Source: Parachlamydiales bacterium (GTDB lineage Bacteria > Chlamydiota > Chlamydiia > Chlamydiales > SM23-39). From it: a stretch of DNA of 64,000 nucleotides. The notes beneath the pieces are model-generated. The model had not been told where the DNA came from. It made no database searches and worked only from the letters and a program-made list of their open reading frames with translations. Position 1 is the first letter of the stretch, and each line of letters starts with the position of its first letter. Shown here in pieces: positions 25,457 to 34,697 of the stretch. The DNA lies in assembly GCA_019694475.1 (NCBI GenBank), contig JAIBBX010000004.1, forward strand, positions 186,001 to 250,000, read 5' to 3'. The position numbers were made by a program, and so were the translations under genes.

Positions 25457-26509
25457 TTACTCCATCATTGGTTGATACAGGTATGCCACTTGATCGCGGA
25501 TCTGCGGGGCGCCTGTGTTCAAAGTATGTTCAATGCGGCCTGTAAAAAGAGGCGATTTTGAATTGAACAGGGTAGATAAAAATTCGCTCTTTGGCTCTAA
25601 CTCGACCACCTGATAAGTATGAGATGGATCGATGCCTGCCTGCTTAAGAAGAGCTAAGAGAGTCGTATCGCGAGTTGCGTCGGCAACGTCGACATAGCCA
25701 TATTCTTGTGCTGTCATAGGATCGAACACTTTAGCGCCATATTCTTTGATCAATTTTGTTTTGTCCAGCCGAGGTTTAGCAGCGGTAACAATATCGACAA
25801 ACTGCTGATAAAAATAAGCGGTTACTGCTTTGAGCGATGCATCTTCATCCGGTTTCCATGTGCGGAATGGAGTCATCATGTCTTTGTCCAAACCCTCTGT
25901 AATCGTTTTGGAGATGACGCCTACTTTGCCAAGGGCATCGACTACGTTGAAAAAGGGGCCAATAATGACGCCGACAGAACCAACAATGCTGGCTGGGCCT
26001 GCATACATTTGATCTGCAGCGCAGCTGATGTACATGCCGCCCGACGCACAAAGACCATCTACAAAGGCAAATACAGGCACTTTGTATCGAGCTTTATACT
26101 CTCTAAGCATCCGGTAGATGTTGTCCGAGTCGACAACTGTGCCGCCCGGGGTATTCATATGGAGCAATATTCCTTTCACTCGGTCGTTTTTAAAGTCTCC
26201 GGTCCGAGAGTCTAAAAGAATGTTTTGAACGGTCTTCGAGTCAATTCCATTTGTTGCGTCGCCAATGACTCCGTGGACGCTGATTTGAAGGATTACAGGG
26301 CTTGTGGAAGAGCTTTCCCGATTGCCATTTGCATCTGGAAGATATTTGACTTTCGTTTTTGCTTCTGTGGGAGATGTCGCGGTGTCTGAAATGGAATTGT
26401 AGAGCAGCGACATCACAATGATGGCAAGAAAGATCCCGCATACTGCAAAAAACATTTTGCAGAACGAACGCAGCGCTGAGACAAAAATCGATTCACGTTG
26501 AATTTCCAT
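25457..26509 (-). CDS. sppA: Signal peptide peptidase SppA/SohB-type serine protease
   Basis: A 350-residue S49-family membrane protease that degrades cleaved signal peptides. One N-terminal transmembrane segment (FAVCGIFLAIIVMSLLY) is followed by LLHMNTPGGTVVDS, the nucleophile Ser156 in GLCASGGMYISC, and the probable general base Lys201 in GVISKTITEG. C. trachomatis sohB (CT494) occupies the same place next to polA. AGAGGA lies 8 bases before the ATG. Probable first gene of the sppA-DUF1653-polA-coaE operon. Confidence 0.92.
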   Translation of the reverse strand: MEIQRESIFVSALRSFCKMFFAVCGIFLAIIVMSLLYNSISDTATSPTEAKTKVKYLPDANGNRESSSTSPVILQISVHGVIGDATNGIDSKTVQNILLDSRTGDFKNDRVKGILLHMNTPGGTVVDSDNIYRMLREYKARYKVPVFAFVDGLCASGGMYISCAADQMYAGPASIVGSVGVIIGPFFNVVDALGKVGVISKTITEGLDKDMMTPFRTWKPDEDASLKAVTAYFYQQFVDIVTAAKPRLDKTKLIKEYGAKVFDPMTAQEYGYVDVADATRDTTLLALLKQAGIDPSHTYQVVELEPKSEFLSTLFNSKSPLFTGRIEHTLNTGAPQIRDQVAYLYQPMME

Positions 26510-26641
26510 AGTGCAATCCTCTTTAGATTATTCTCAGAATACATGAAACGCATGAAAAGGGAAATGGATAAAAAATCTTTTTAGATTGAGTGGAAATCAA
26601 ATGGTGCGCTAAAGTTTTTCGCCTTTAAAAGGAGTTTTTTT

Positions 26642-26830
26642 ATGGCAAGTCCAACACATCGTAGAACTCATCATGATCCTGCATGCACAGATACAAACCA
26701 CGCGCATAGTCATGGGGGAAAAGAACACACTCACGATTCAGAAACCCGCATGAAGAGAGTTCTTGTTGCAGGGGTCATTGCTGTTGTGGGAATGTTACTT
26801 TGGTATATGAATCGGTCAAGAGGAACTTAA
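26642..26830 (+). CDS. Small His-rich single-pass membrane protein
   Basis: 62 residues: a His-rich N-terminal half (RRTHHDPACTDTNHAHSHGG and following, nine His in all) and a C-terminal transmembrane helix (VLVAGVIAVVGMLLWYM) ending in basic residues. AAAAGGAG lies 7 bases before the ATG, which supports it as a real gene. The His/Cys cluster could bind metal, but no family is recognised. The last 4 nt overlap the convergent GIY-YIG gene. Confidence 0.65.
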   Translation: MASPTHRRTHHDPACTDTNHAHSHGGKEHTHDSETRMKRVLVAGVIAVVGMLLWYMNRSRGT

Positions 26831-27615
26831 TTTGCGGCGCCTTGATTGCCGTTATAGCCGTCAGTAAAGGCGCTTTTCACTTTGATTAACTCTCTTTCTG
26901 CGGCATCTAATTCTTCTTTGGGAACTTCAGCGATAAGGCCCACAGTAAAATCTTCGGGGCGTCTTCTTAATTCCTGATAAAATTCTCTATCGTTGTCTTT
27001 TTCGGGCTGGTTTGCGAAATTTAAATGGCGACGCATTCGTTTGGTTGGAGGTTGTTGAACGGTTTGTCCTACGTAGCTTTTTCCGGTTTGATTGTCCTTG
27101 AATCGATAGACAAAACCCACATCTTTTGTTTTTCGAACTGAAGGTGTCCATTCTGCGGTTATTTTTCCAGCTCTGTTTCGCAAGGGATAGGATTTTTCAG
27201 GGGTTGTTCGTGGAAGTGGTTTAGATAATTTGCGCTGCTTCAGTTTTACAGGTCTGCCGCCTTTGTTGCCATTCAGAGTCGGCCTTAAATCGGCGATCAA
27301 AGCTTTTTCTTTATGCCCTAAATCTTGATCGGGCGGAACTTCTTCTAAAATTTTCGCGACAACTTTTTGCTGGCTGTCTAAAGCCTCTCGCACTGATTGA
27401 TAGACTTTTGCTTGGCCCCGGCTTTTTGTGCTATTGAGATTCGATACATGTTCTCTGATGCGTTTGCTGCATTTTCTTTTGGTGGTCCCAACATATAAAT
27501 CGCCGGTGTCCTGATTCTCAATTCCGTAAGCGACATTTTCTTTATTCGCCCCAGGAGTTAATTGGACGCGCACTTTATGCGATGTGGGGGATAAGAATAA
27601 TGGATACGTGCTCAT
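26827..27615 (-). CDS. Protein with two tandem GIY-YIG nuclease-like domains
   Basis: 262 residues with two copies of a GIY-YIG-like domain. Copy 1 (about 28-115): VAYGIENQDTGDLYVGTT, Arg-rich helix KRIREH, Glu103 in HKEKALI, Asn115 in PTLNGN. Copy 2 (about 167-256): GFVYRFKDNQTGKSYVGQT, KRMRRH, Glu240 in AERELI, Asn255 in GYNGN. The Tyr, Arg, Glu and Asn positions expected for catalysis are present in both. Between them lies a basic, proline-rich linker with an AT-hook-like core (GGRPVKLKQRK). No signal peptide. It may be a DNA-cutting enzyme or a secreted nucleomodulin; context does not decide. Confidence 0.75.
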   Translation of the reverse strand: MSTYPLFLSPTSHKVRVQLTPGANKENVAYGIENQDTGDLYVGTTKRKCSKRIREHVSNLNSTKSRGQAKVYQSVREALDSQQKVVAKILEEVPPDQDLGHKEKALIADLRPTLNGNKGGRPVKLKQRKLSKPLPRTTPEKSYPLRNRAGKITAEWTPSVRKTKDVGFVYRFKDNQTGKSYVGQTVQQPPTKRMRRHLNFANQPEKDNDREFYQELRRRPEDFTVGLIAEVPKEELDAAERELIKVKSAFTDGYNGNQGAAN

Positions 27616-27699
27616 GTGTTTTTCAAAATTTTGTTCTACAATTTTATCAAAATTGAGGGTTTTTTGAAACAGAAAATCAAGTTGTTGAATGTAAGTATC

Positions 27700-28200
27700 T
27701 TAGGCGTGTGATGTTCGGGGCTGAAAGAGCTCCAGAAAGGCCAGCCATCCCATAATTACAAAAGAGACATAGAGGTACCAGGGGAAGGTGAAGCCAAGAA
27801 CGATTCCGACGAGTACGACGAATTGCAGCGCTGTGGTGACTTTCCCCCACCGAATGGCCCGAAATACAATTGATTTCCACCGCTTTGTTACAAGCATCAT
27901 AAACCCGTAGAGGCAGAGAAAAAAGTCGCGGGAAAGCATGGCAGTAAGTTCGAATGCGCCAAGCCGGTTTTCGAGGAAAAGGACAGTCATTGCAAAATAG
28001 ACGAAAAATTTATCCATGGTGGGATCGAGAATGGCGCCAAAACGGCTCACTGATTGGCTTCTTCTCGCCAAATATCCATCAATGGAATCGGTGATCATTG
28101 CAAGAAGGATTGCGATAATCCGAAGCGTCGTGTTTTCTTGCAAAAATAAAAAAGCAAGAGGTGCCCGGATAAAAGATAGACTGTTTGATGCACTGAACAT
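27700..28200 (-). CDS. CDP-alcohol phosphatidyltransferase (PgsA-like)
   Basis: A 166-residue integral membrane enzyme of phospholipid synthesis, joining a CDP-diacylglycerol to an alcohol such as glycerol-3-phosphate. The family signature D-x2-D-G-x2-A-R-x8-G-x3-D-x3-D is visible as DSIDGYLARRSQSVSRFGAILDPTMDKF. Four to five hydrophobic helices follow. C. trachomatis has pgsA_1 (CT496) close to sohB-polA, which fits this location. It follows dedA by 14 nt on the same strand. The Shine-Dalgarno sequence is weak. Confidence 0.88.
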   Translation of the reverse strand: MFSASNSLSFIRAPLAFLFLQENTTLRIIAILLAMITDSIDGYLARRSQSVSRFGAILDPTMDKFFVYFAMTVLFLENRLGAFELTAMLSRDFFLCLYGFMMLVTKRWKSIVFRAIRWGKVTTALQFVVLVGIVLGFTFPWYLYVSFVIMGWLAFLELFQPRTSHA

Positions 28201-28214
28201 GAATATATGATTGC

Positions 28215-28823
28215 CTAAGTGGCTGCTTTTTTTCTTCTTTTATACCAAAAGAAGGCAATTCCCGCGACAGCAAAGGCGCTGAAAAGGAAAATATTGAATG
28301 TTTTGACCATAGAGATCAGGACTTCATAGTTCTTTCCTACATGATAGGCTAAGGTAAATAGCACCGTATTTGAAATGACGCAGGCGATTCCATCGCTGAG
28401 CAGAAATTTCCCAAAAGGCATCTTCCCGAGTCCTGCCGTTAAAAAAAGTCCATTGCGTACGCCAAAGGGAATGAAACGGCCTACAAGCAGGGTCATGAAG
28501 CCATATTTGTTGTAATATTCGTGGATTTGATCGATCTTTTTTCTGTCGAAGCTGCGAGCAAACCATTTGATATTCCACAATTTTGGCCCGAAATGGCGGC
28601 CAAGCCAATAGCAAGCCCAGTCGGAAATGTAGGCTCCTAAAAACACCCCCATAAAGAGTTTGTAGGTATTTTCTGGAACGACCGTTGCAGCAAGAACCGC
28701 GCTGAAAATAATCATCAGATCTTCGCTGATCGGCACATTCAGTCCAGCCAGCATCAAAGCGCTAAAAACAATCCAATGCGCGTACGGTGCGTTCTCAAAG
28801 ATAAATTGTATGAGGGAGTCCAT
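28215..28823 (-). CDS. DedA family membrane protein
   Basis: A 202-residue polytopic inner-membrane protein of the DedA/SNARE-associated (VTT) family, implicated in undecaprenyl-phosphate or phospholipid flipping. Visible are the acidic N-terminal reentrant region (LNVPISEDLMIIFSAVLAA), GAYISDWACYWLGRHFG, and the F-x-G-R-F-x-P-x-G-x-R motif as LVGRFIPFGVRNG. AGG lies 6 bases before the ATG. Forms an operon with the PgsA-like gene downstream. Confidence 0.88.
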   Translation of the reverse strand: MDSLIQFIFENAPYAHWIVFSALMLAGLNVPISEDLMIIFSAVLAATVVPENTYKLFMGVFLGAYISDWACYWLGRHFGPKLWNIKWFARSFDRKKIDQIHEYYNKYGFMTLLVGRFIPFGVRNGLFLTAGLGKMPFGKFLLSDGIACVISNTVLFTLAYHVGKNYEVLISMVKTFNIFLFSAFAVAGIAFFWYKRRKKAAT

Positions 28824-28826
28824 TAT

Positions 28827-28992
28827 ACCTAAGTAAATTCAAAACTTTTGTTTTGGCTTCGTCGGCATCCTCACCTTTAAAGCCGTCTGCATCACGCAAC
28901 TTATTTAAGTTGCGCTGCTTCGACGCCGCTTCGCTGCTTCAAATCTGAGGCGCCGATTTTGCCAAAATCCCAAGTTTTGAAATCACTTGGGT
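28827..28992. repeat. Nested palindromic repeat, copy B
   Basis: The outer 21-nt arms (28827-28847 and 28972-28992) pair with four mismatches, around ttcaaaactt/aagttttgaa. Inner gttttggc pairs with gccaaaa (28850-28857, 28961-28967). The central hairpin cgcaactta-tt-taagttgcg is at 28895-28914. The core after the central hairpin (gctgcttcgacgccgcttcgc) matches copy A at 19156-19300. It fills the space between the permease stop and dedA and holds no gene. Confidence 0.75.
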
Positions 28993-29057
28993 ATTAATTT
29001 CTTACAAACACTAAAAATTATTTTTTGTAAAGCATGTATATTATAAATGATAAGGAA

Positions 29058-30446
29058 TTAGCGAACTATTCGAGGTTTTTTTAGAAAAAGAAGGGGGATT
29101 AAACAGCAAATAACCATGCTGGCGAGGAGGATCAATTCATAGAAAAAGATGCTATGGAAAGGGACTTGAGCGGGAGGGATAAATCCAATGAGGATGACGA
29201 TGATGCTTGTCAAAGCTCCGGGGGCGCAGACAGCCCAGATTCCCAATTTTTTCCCTGGGATGCGGAATGAGCGTTCGACATGGGGCTGGCGGTAATGGAG
29301 TTTGATTGCTGCTGCAAAAAGGGCGAAGTAGACGAGAAGCGATAGCTGCGCAGTGATGACCGAAAGGATCCAGTATGCGTTATTCACAGTAGGAACAATG
29401 ATGAAAACAAGAGATAGGGCGGAGACGATGACCGCTTGGAGAATGAGAATGCGCGAAGGGACATCGTGGGCATTTGTTTTTGAAAGCCATTTTGGCAAAG
29501 ATCCGTCTTGAGCCGCGACGAGAAGCCCTTTTGTGGGGCCGATGATCCAGGCGCCCACTTGGCTGAATGCGCCCAACACAATGAATAATGCAATGATAGG
29601 GAGCATCCAAGGCATGTGGTATGCATCTAAAAAGGCTTTAAATGCCTGCATAACGCCTGTTGCAAGGCTTAAATCCTTATCGGGCACAACGATCGCGATT
29701 GCTAATGAGGCGAAAATGATTGTGCAGAGAATGATGACAGCAGCGGTTAAGAGAGATCGCGGATAATCCCGTTTGGGATTGCGCATTTCAGATGCGTGAG
29801 TGGCTGCCATTTCAAGACCGAGAAGGCCGAATAGAACGTTTGTGAGGAAGGCGAGGTTATCGGATTCGGCCTGTTTTGGGAAAAAACTGTGCCAGGAAAA
29901 TTCGATTTGCATCGGATTGCCTTTAATGATCCAAACGATTCCCATGAGGGTAATTAGAGCCATTGGCAAAAGCGTGCCGACAAGCGCCCCCAAAACGCTC
30001 AGCAAGCTCGATGTTTTCATCCCATAGCAATTGATGAGAGTTGCAATCCAATAAAGAATGAGGACGGACGCGCACATATAAAACTTGTCATTTGCAAGTT
30101 CTGGATTGAAAAGATAGGCGATTGTTCCTGTGATGAGAGCCATAATCGTCGGATACCAGATCACATTGTAAATCCAGTTGAGCCAAATTGTGACCAAGCT
30201 CAAATTTTTGCCAAAAGCTTCGCGCACCCAAACATAAATGCCGCCTCTATTGGGCCAGCCAGTCCCAAGTTCCGCAGAAACAAGCGCGGTCGGAATAAAA
30301 AACAGAAGGCCCATCAAGATGTAGAAAAAGACAAGGCTGAATCCATAGACTGCGGAAAAAGTAAGCGTTCGGATGCTGTCAACAGCAATGACGTTGATCA
30401 TTACCAATTGGAAAAAGCCGAGCGGTTTATTCGTCTGTATTTCCAT
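29058..30446 (-). CDS. APC-family amino acid permease/antiporter
   Basis: A 462-residue transporter with about twelve hydrophobic helices. FQLVMINVIAVDSIRTLTF at the start, LVSAELGTGWPNRGGIYVWVREAFG and LFGLLGLEMAATHASEMRNPKRDYPRSL are characteristic of the AA_permease_2 group (GadC/XasA-like glutamate or other amino-acid exchangers). The substrate is not predictable from these motifs. An in-frame TTG precedes it, but the ATG at 30446 overlaps the stop of the autotransporter gene (TGATG), which indicates translational coupling. Confidence 0.87.
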   Translation of the reverse strand: MEIQTNKPLGFFQLVMINVIAVDSIRTLTFSAVYGFSLVFFYILMGLLFFIPTALVSAELGTGWPNRGGIYVWVREAFGKNLSLVTIWLNWIYNVIWYPTIMALITGTIAYLFNPELANDKFYMCASVLILYWIATLINCYGMKTSSLLSVLGALVGTLLPMALITLMGIVWIIKGNPMQIEFSWHSFFPKQAESDNLAFLTNVLFGLLGLEMAATHASEMRNPKRDYPRSLLTAAVIILCTIIFASLAIAIVVPDKDLSLATGVMQAFKAFLDAYHMPWMLPIIALFIVLGAFSQVGAWIIGPTKGLLVAAQDGSLPKWLSKTNAHDVPSRILILQAVIVSALSLVFIIVPTVNNAYWILSVITAQLSLLVYFALFAAAIKLHYRQPHVERSFRIPGKKLGIWAVCAPGALTSIIVILIGFIPPAQVPFHSIFFYELILLASMVICCLIPLLFLKKPRIVR

Positions 30447-32872
30447 CAAGGACAGGTTCCTTGTGGAACGTTTGTGATGCCGCCCATAAAGTCAAAGAGT
30501 CCAGTATTGCTGGAAATCGGCTCTAGATTGAATGTCCCAGCGTTATTCTGGAAGAAATAGACTCCTTGCGGTGCAGATGAATAGGTTTGAATGGGGTTGG
30601 ATGTGTTATCGATGAAAGAAAGGCAAAGAGAGTTCCCGCTATTTGTAATAATCGCTGCACGGCTAGCGGGCGCATTGAATGTGTTATCATGAATCTGGAG
30701 CACAGTATCCGTTGCAGCGACCGTTGAAATGTTGATGCTGGCATTCGAATGATTGCTGAAAATATTCTGGTCGATTGAAGCATTGAAATTTGCATTTGAA
30801 TCGATATTTAAGCCAAAAAATCCGCCAATAAATTGGTTGTTTGTAATTTCCAAATTCATTGGAATTGTCGATTGCGGCTGCACATGCAAGCCAAAAGTAA
30901 TTTCGTTTTCAAAAATGTTGTCCCTAAATACTCCAGAGAATGCAGCTGCATTCACGGCCGTTACAAATGCGCTATCAATATCTACAGCTTTGAAATTGTT
31001 CCCAGTCACAGTGGCTGTATGAACGGCATTTCCTGACATCGAAATGTTCAACGGATTGCTGCCGTTGATCACAGTCATTGTATTGCCTGAAATCACAGAG
31101 GTCGATCTGCTATTAACTGCAGGCTCAAGTCTGAGACATGTTGCAGAGCTGGTCAAAGTATTATCGGTTATATAGAGCTCGAAGCTTGATTCCCCAATAA
31201 TTTGTAAATCCATGCAGTCATTCAGCTCTATGATGGAGTTGTTTCGGATGGCGAGTGAATTATTGGGAAATAAGCCCGTGTCTGCCACATTGAATAAAAT
31301 TCCTTGCATGGCTCCCTGAATCGAATTGTCTGCGAGCGTCATTTGAAGATTTGAGCAATCGACTTGGTTGATGATGATTGGATTAGAGCAGGAGATAACG
31401 TTATTTTGTATCTGATATTTTGCTGTATTGATATTGGAATTAACGATATGGATCCCTGTTTCAGAATCGGCGAGCGACATGCTGATGAGATTGTCCGCTA
31501 CCAATACATTTCCGCCCACGTTTTGCAGTTCGATGCCGATGTTGCTGCCCGCGCCGCCGATGATGAAATTATTGATGGCAGTGAGGTTTTTGATCGAAGT
31601 TAGAGGATTGGATTGACCAATGCCTCGAGTATCGGAGAGACCATTGATATTCATACATTGAATGATGAAACCTGAAACAACGTTATTATTCGATAAAGAA
31701 ACGACATCCGAAGGAGACACGATCCCTTGATAGGTAATAGAAGGCATTGTGCTTGTTAAGGCTGGAATGGTCACTGTTCCTAGGGTTGTTTGAAGCTGCT
31801 GAGCCGTTCCGGAGCCTAGGAATTGCTGATTGTCTTTGAGTACAATTCCTTGATCCATTCCTGTAGCTGTGCCATCTCCTGGAAATACATAGATCACGTC
31901 ATCGGCTCGAGAACTTGCCTGAGCTTCAGCAAGCGTTGGATAAGGACTTTCAAAAGTGCCGCTTGAATGGCTTGTATTATCGACGAACCAGAAAACATAA
32001 GGGAGTCCGTTCATCGGATCGATAGCGATGCTCGTCTTTTTCCGAGTGTCGAGAACGATCATTTCATTTCGATTCGGCGGATCATAGACCCATTTTTGAA
32101 AGGTGTTTAGATCTGGACAAGAATAGGGCCTGTGTTTGGGCCCGAATGAGAATGTGAGAGCAATTTCTCCGTGGAAGCGGTTATGAAAGACCGCATCATA
32201 GGAATCGCCAATCTCTAAGCTCAAAAATTTCCCAAATCTTCCCTTTAGCCTAACTTTCCCGCCGATTGCCGGTTTTCCTAAATGCCCTTGGAAATAATAG
32301 GGTCCTGCTCCGAGATAAAAATCGTTCTGATTCCAGTTTGCAAAGTGCCATCCCGCTTCCCCATCGCAGCCAATCATTGCAAATTCGTGTTTACGGCTCA
32401 CAAAGACAGAGTGGCCCGTGAAGTGAGAAAAGCCCAGATCGAAAAGGTCGCTCACTCGTTTCCCAAAAGGGAAATAGCCGTTGACTCGAAACTCCCAGCG
32501 GTTCAGGAGATATTCAAGCCCGACCCCAATTTGGTTGTAATTTTTTCTTTTGGAATTCCGGTAGTCGTAATAAGCGTTGATCCCAATAGCATCTAGAAGC
32601 GAATCAAAAACGTATCGGCATCCAACGCCTGCGTTTACTGCTGGCCTTCCATTATTGAACACATGGGCTCTTGTATCTAAAAAACAATAAGCTGAATCCC
32701 AAATTGGATCGGGGTGGGATAGGAATAGATCGAGAGAGGTATAGCCTTGATTGAAACCGATCCCTTGGTATTCGAGATGCTTTACATCGATCCGGCAGGG
32801 GCGGGGTCCTGTTTCGCATTCCTGGGAGGCTAGAAAAGAAGTGAAAAGCAGAAAGAAGATGCTCTTTTTCAT
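30446..32872 (-). CDS. Inverse autotransporter (intimin/invasin-type barrel) with beta-helix passenger
   Basis: An 808-residue type Ve-like surface protein. After the signal peptide (MKKSIFFLLFTSFLASQ) comes an N-terminal beta barrel (about 30-245) with the inverse-autotransporter pattern GINAYYDYRNSK...YNQIGVGLEYLLNRWEFRVNGYFPFGK. A Pro/Cys-containing linker follows (HRPYSCPDLNTFQ). The rest (about 290-808) is a long right-handed beta-helix-like passenger with repeated VISGNTM, ITNNQFIGG and IHDNTFNAP turns. Reverse order (barrel first) distinguishes it from chlamydial Pmp proteins. Likely adhesin or surface enzyme; no catalytic motif seen. The start overlaps the cyclase stop by 4 nt. Confidence 0.85.
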   Translation of the reverse strand: MKKSIFFLLFTSFLASQECETGPRPCRIDVKHLEYQGIGFNQGYTSLDLFLSHPDPIWDSAYCFLDTRAHVFNNGRPAVNAGVGCRYVFDSLLDAIGINAYYDYRNSKRKNYNQIGVGLEYLLNRWEFRVNGYFPFGKRVSDLFDLGFSHFTGHSVFVSRKHEFAMIGCDGEAGWHFANWNQNDFYLGAGPYYFQGHLGKPAIGGKVRLKGRFGKFLSLEIGDSYDAVFHNRFHGEIALTFSFGPKHRPYSCPDLNTFQKWVYDPPNRNEMIVLDTRKKTSIAIDPMNGLPYVFWFVDNTSHSSGTFESPYPTLAEAQASSRADDVIYVFPGDGTATGMDQGIVLKDNQQFLGSGTAQQLQTTLGTVTIPALTSTMPSITYQGIVSPSDVVSLSNNNVVSGFIIQCMNINGLSDTRGIGQSNPLTSIKNLTAINNFIIGGAGSNIGIELQNVGGNVLVADNLISMSLADSETGIHIVNSNINTAKYQIQNNVISCSNPIIINQVDCSNLQMTLADNSIQGAMQGILFNVADTGLFPNNSLAIRNNSIIELNDCMDLQIIGESSFELYITDNTLTSSATCLRLEPAVNSRSTSVISGNTMTVINGSNPLNISMSGNAVHTATVTGNNFKAVDIDSAFVTAVNAAAFSGVFRDNIFENEITFGLHVQPQSTIPMNLEITNNQFIGGFFGLNIDSNANFNASIDQNIFSNHSNASINISTVAATDTVLQIHDNTFNAPASRAAIITNSGNSLCLSFIDNTSNPIQTYSSAPQGVYFFQNNAGTFNLEPISSNTGLFDFMGGITNVPQGTCP

Positions 32873-34626
32873 CCGTTTTTTTCTCCGATCAGTTCGTAAA
32901 CCAGAAGAGGGGCTTCTCTTCCTTCTACGTGAACTGATTTCAAAGGTCGCACATCCATGAATTTTTCAACAGCGCTCGCTGTATCTGGACCAATCAAAAT
33001 TTGCACGCCTAGCTGTTTTGAAAGCTTTTCAAGCCGCGATGCGACGTTTACTGTATCGCCTATCGCTGTATAATCAAGCCGTTCGTTGGAGCCAAAGTTG
33101 CCCACCATCGCCATACCAGTATTGATCCCAATCCGATGTTTCATTTTTGGATTGGATGCTAAATTTTTTTGGATGGCAAGAGCGGCGCGACAGGCGGCGA
33201 GCGCATGATTTTCCATTGGTTCGGGGGTTCCCCATAAAGCCATGACCGCATCGCCGATGAATTTATCGATGATCCCTTTTTCACGATGCACTTCGTTGCT
33301 TACTGCAGTTAAAAATTCTACAACGATATCTGTGACTTCATTCGCATTCAGGCTTTCAGCCATCGAAGTGAATCCCGACAAGTCAGTAAAAAGAACCGTA
33401 ATTTGCTTTTTCTCAGCTCCGGCTGCGGCCGCCTGCCCTGATGAGATCAGTTTTTTGACAAGATTGACCGGAATATATTTTGAAAACGATTCCAAACCAG
33501 CTCGCAGATGGATGATCGATCGGTTCATCATATTGATCTCGCGGATGCGGGAAAGGATGCGGTCTGAAGGGCGCTCTTTAAATGTAAGGTGGCTGAGTTC
33601 ATCCATTTCCCAAGCAATCTCTTTCAAGCGTATCGATACTCTTCCGAAGAAGCCGGCCGAAAATAGGAGAAAAAGAACAGAGGGAATGATCCCGTAAAGA
33701 AGGGAATAGAGCGCGGTTTTGCGGATAGGGCGGATATAATCATTTTCATGAACGCTTGTGACCACTTTCCACGGGATTTTCCATTGATCTGGAAAAGGAT
33801 TTACATAGTAAATTCGATTTCCAAAAGAAAAAAAACCGCTATTGCCAAGCGGAGGCAAAGATGCATCGCTCGTTTGAGCGATAATCATTCCATCCTGGGC
33901 CACAATCCAGGCAGCGCCCTGATTGCCCAGTTTTAACGTTTTGATGAATTCGCTTAAATGGTCGATTTGGAAATCGATGCCCCAATATCCAATGATTCCT
34001 GTTGGACTTGTTTGACCAATGACATAAGTATAGCCGCGGGCCTTCGTTGTAGCGAAGATGTAGGGATCTGTCCACCCTCCTTCGGGATGCGTCATTGCAG
34101 TTTTCCAATAGGGGCGTTTTTCCGGATCGTAATCATCCGTCGTCTCATCGCTTTGAACCCATTTATTTCCTTCGCCTATTCGGAAATTTTTAGTGTGCTG
34201 CATTTTTCTGTAAGATCCCACAAATCGATTGTCGATTTCCAAGACACCGTAAAAAGCTTTGTCTTTAGAAACATAAAAAACGTTCACAAAATTAGGATTT
34301 GCTTTCAAAACTCTGTAGCAAATGTCGAAAATCGTCTCGAAATTATCTGGAGTTAACTGGCTTTCCTCGACAAGCCCTTCGATCACTTTGGTTGTAATCG
34401 GCGCATCTTGGAAATATTTGAGCGTCTGTTCAGTTGCATTTTCTGACACTTGGATGGCTAGGTCTTGCCATAGAAGTTTAAACGTCTTTTCGGTCCGGAA
34501 ATAGGCAGGGAGCCCTGAGCTGATGACAATGATCGCGATCATAAAGACCGCAGTGGTCAGTACTGCCACCACAAGTGTGGTTCTTAAGGGGTATGTCCGG
34601 TATGCCGCCATCTCTTTTTTCTTCAA
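32869..34626 (-). CDS. Cache-domain class III adenylate cyclase
   Basis: A 585-residue receptor cyclase. An N-terminal transmembrane helix (TLVVAVLTTAVFMIAIIVISS) is followed by a periplasmic dCache-like ligand domain (about 45-300, with RPYWKTAMTHPEGGWTDPYI and YVIGQTS), a second transmembrane helix (LLYGIIPSVLFLLFSAGFFG), a HAMP-like linker and a C-terminal cyclase domain. Catalytic residues look intact: metal-binding Asp in FTDLSGF and IGDAVMALWG, Lys in IIDKF, and the transition-state Asn/Arg in GDTVNVASRLE. It should make cAMP in response to an external small molecule. TTG 34626 has AGGGA 5 bases upstream; ATG 34611 is the alternative start. First gene of a three-gene overlapping operon. 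Confidence 0.9.
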   Translation of the reverse strand: MKKKEMAAYRTYPLRTTLVVAVLTTAVFMIAIIVISSGLPAYFRTEKTFKLLWQDLAIQVSENATEQTLKYFQDAPITTKVIEGLVEESQLTPDNFETIFDICYRVLKANPNFVNVFYVSKDKAFYGVLEIDNRFVGSYRKMQHTKNFRIGEGNKWVQSDETTDDYDPEKRPYWKTAMTHPEGGWTDPYIFATTKARGYTYVIGQTSPTGIIGYWGIDFQIDHLSEFIKTLKLGNQGAAWIVAQDGMIIAQTSDASLPPLGNSGFFSFGNRIYYVNPFPDQWKIPWKVVTSVHENDYIRPIRKTALYSLLYGIIPSVLFLLFSAGFFGRVSIRLKEIAWEMDELSHLTFKERPSDRILSRIREINMMNRSIIHLRAGLESFSKYIPVNLVKKLISSGQAAAAGAEKKQITVLFTDLSGFTSMAESLNANEVTDIVVEFLTAVSNEVHREKGIIDKFIGDAVMALWGTPEPMENHALAACRAALAIQKNLASNPKMKHRIGINTGMAMVGNFGSNERLDYTAIGDTVNVASRLEKLSKQLGVQILIGPDTASAVEKFMDVRPLKSVHVEGREAPLLVYELIGEKNG

Positions 34627-34697
34627 AAAGATCCCTTTTTTTGTCTACTTAAATTTTTACTTTATGCTAGCATCGTCACTCTTAAATTGAGGGTGTC

